Assembly: GCA_963770765.1 (NCBI GenBank)
Contig: CAVYQS010000013.1
Location: 1 to 64,000, forward strand
Direction: 5' to 3'
DNA from: CAVPCY01 sp963770765
GTDB taxonomy: Bacteria; Actinomycetota; Coriobacteriia; Anaerosomatales; PHET01
Length of the DNA stretch: 64,000 nt
In this document: one piece after another, positions 63,215 through 64,000 of the stretch
Layout of the letters: each line of letters begins with the position of its first letter
How positions within the stretch are numbered: the stretch's first letter is position 1
Notes under the pieces: generated by a model
The model's database searches: none
Told to the model about the DNA's origin: nothing
The model's input: the letters and a program-made list of their open reading frames with translations, nothing else
Made by a program: the position numbers and the translations under genes

Positions 63215-64000
63215 CTACAGCGGATCGCCGAAGTAGCGCCAGTACAGCATCCAGAACGAGCGCGTCCCGCGGAAGTGCGGTGTGTACTTGTACAACGAGT
63301 ACGTCGCGCTGTTGGTCGGGTTGATCCGCGTGCCGTCGATCTTCATCGAGATACCGGGCTCCCACGGCCGTGAGTTCTTGTCGAGCTTCTGTGCGCCCCA
63401 CCAGATCTGATTCCCGAACCCCTGATACTGGTAGAACGTCCGACTGTCGGCCTTACCGCAGCCGAGCGCCCAGTCGAGCTGTCGCTTCGAAGGGCTCTTG
63501 TCGGCGAGGAGTGACTGTTCCTTCTGCAGCTTGACCAGTATCACCGCAGCGCTCACGTTGAAACGCGTCGAGGCGTCGTAGATCATCTCGGCGGTCGTCT
63601 TGACGTCGCCCGCGTGGTCCTTGGTCCGGTAGGTGTCGAGGATTCCCGGCTGGGCCTCGAGGAACGCCTGGATCTGCTCGACGGTCAGGGGGGCGGTGTT
63701 GCGGAACTTGGCTTCCGAGATGACCAGATCGGGCGTGAATGCGCCGCCCGGGTCGCTGCCGGTCAGGTTCATGGCGGCCTGTGCGGCGACGAGCGCATCG
63801 ATGTCCTGCCCGATGCGCTTCGCCTTGTCCTCGGCGCTCTCGACCTCGGCCTCGATCGCCGTGCGGGCGTCGTCGGCGGAGGTCTGCAGCCGCTGAAGCT
63901 CCGTGACCCGGTTGCTCAGGCTCTGCTGCAACCACATGCTCTCCGCGCGTGCCTGGCGCAGGCGGGTGATCACGCTCGCGTCGCTCTCGCCGACGACGAC
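63215..64000 (-). CDS. Secreted-type protein with lysozyme-like C-terminal domain, 5' end beyond the window
   Basis: The 3' part of a gene open to the right edge. The visible N-terminal part is coiled coil (LQQSLSNRVTELQRLQTSADDART). The C-terminal domain (FRNTAPLTVEQIQAFLEAQPG, then AAVILVKLQKEQSLLADKSP) resembles lysozyme-like wall hydrolases, with the Glu of KEQSLL a possible catalytic residue. Trp/Tyr-rich end: SFWMLYWRYFGDPL. It overlaps no other gene and is convergent with the phospholipase-like gene. An intact upstream part is assumed. Confidence 0.7.
   Translation of the reverse strand, partial: VVVGESDASVITRLRQARAESMWLQQSLSNRVTELQRLQTSADDARTAIEAEVESAEDKAKRIGQDIDALVAAQAAMNLTGSDPGGAFTPDLVISEAKFRNTAPLTVEQIQAFLEAQPGILDTYRTKDHAGDVKTTAEMIYDASTRFNVSAAVILVKLQKEQSLLADKSPSKRQLDWALGCGKADSRTFYQYQGFGNQIWWGAQKLDKNSRPWEPGISMKIDGTRINPTNSATYSLYKYTPHFRGTRSFWMLYWRYFGDPL

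Overview
The window is high-GC DNA that reads like a deep-branching anaerobic actinobacterium, most likely class Coriobacteriia. That placement is my inference from gene content: a V/A-type ATPase operon, a SudAB-type flavin oxidoreductase, a UPF0210/ACT pair, a DUF362 ferredoxin protein, and veg and spoVG kept inside a Firmicutes-like housekeeping cluster. No rRNA gene or species marker is present to confirm it.

Layout. (1) 1-7820 is an accessory, visibly less GC-rich defence block: a broken HExxH protein, a broken OLD-type ATPase/TOPRIM gene, and a three-gene restriction-modification-like operon (small methyltransferase, Eco57I-like methyltransferase, GIY-YIG-like/helicase protein). These genes are cut by about 16 frame changes. 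(2) An initiator tRNA-Met lies at 7980-8056. (3) 8338-12266 is a toxin-antitoxin island: HigBA, an unstable-antitoxin/ParE pair, a HepT/MntA pair whose MntA carries its own ribbon-helix-helix domain, an orphan MazE-like protein, then a tyrosine recombinase. Three of the four modules have repeat or palindrome elements over their promoters. (4) 12759-17651: NlpC/P60 wall hydrolase, TldD/TldE protease pair, stand-alone CheB-type methylesterase. (5) 17703-26934 (minus): complete V-type ATPase operon, transcribed G/H-I-K-E-C-F-A-B-(62-aa membrane protein)-D. (6) 27110-30136: M23-like membrane protein, DUF951, ACT and UPF0210 proteins. (7) 30165-35510: cell-surface module with a large nidogen-like secreted protein, a small secreted beta-rich protein, a DUF916-like membrane-anchored protein and its coupled LytTR response regulator. 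(8) 35674-39305: SudB/SudA, then a coiled-coil M23 endopeptidase. (9) 39312-51969: a long housekeeping run matching the Bacillus subtilis yabC-abrB-metS-to-spoVC neighbourhood (rsmI, abrB-like, metG, tatD, yabE-like, ksgA, veg, ispE, spoVG, glmU, prs, ctc/rplY, pth), plus tRNA-Gln. (10) 51962-64000: paired membrane proteins, DUF362 protein fused to a DnaA-lid-like domain, ROK kinase, an ImmA/IrrE-like protein, a HEAT-repeat/HD-GYP pair sharing an N-terminal domain, a secreted zinc phospholipase C-like protein, and a truncated lysozyme-like protein.

How it fits together. The ATPase operon is an ion-motive engine. NlpC/P60, M23, YabE-like and the surface proteins remodel or decorate the envelope. 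The LytTR regulator probably controls the surface module. The central run supplies translation (metG, pth, rplY, ksgA, rsmI), nucleotide and wall precursors (prs, glmU, ispE) and regulation (spoVG, abrB-like). Outside the first 8 kb I see only five frame changes in 56 kb (ntpE, surface protein, small secreted protein, M23, HD-GYP), so sequence errors and true decay must be separated before any broken gene is believed.
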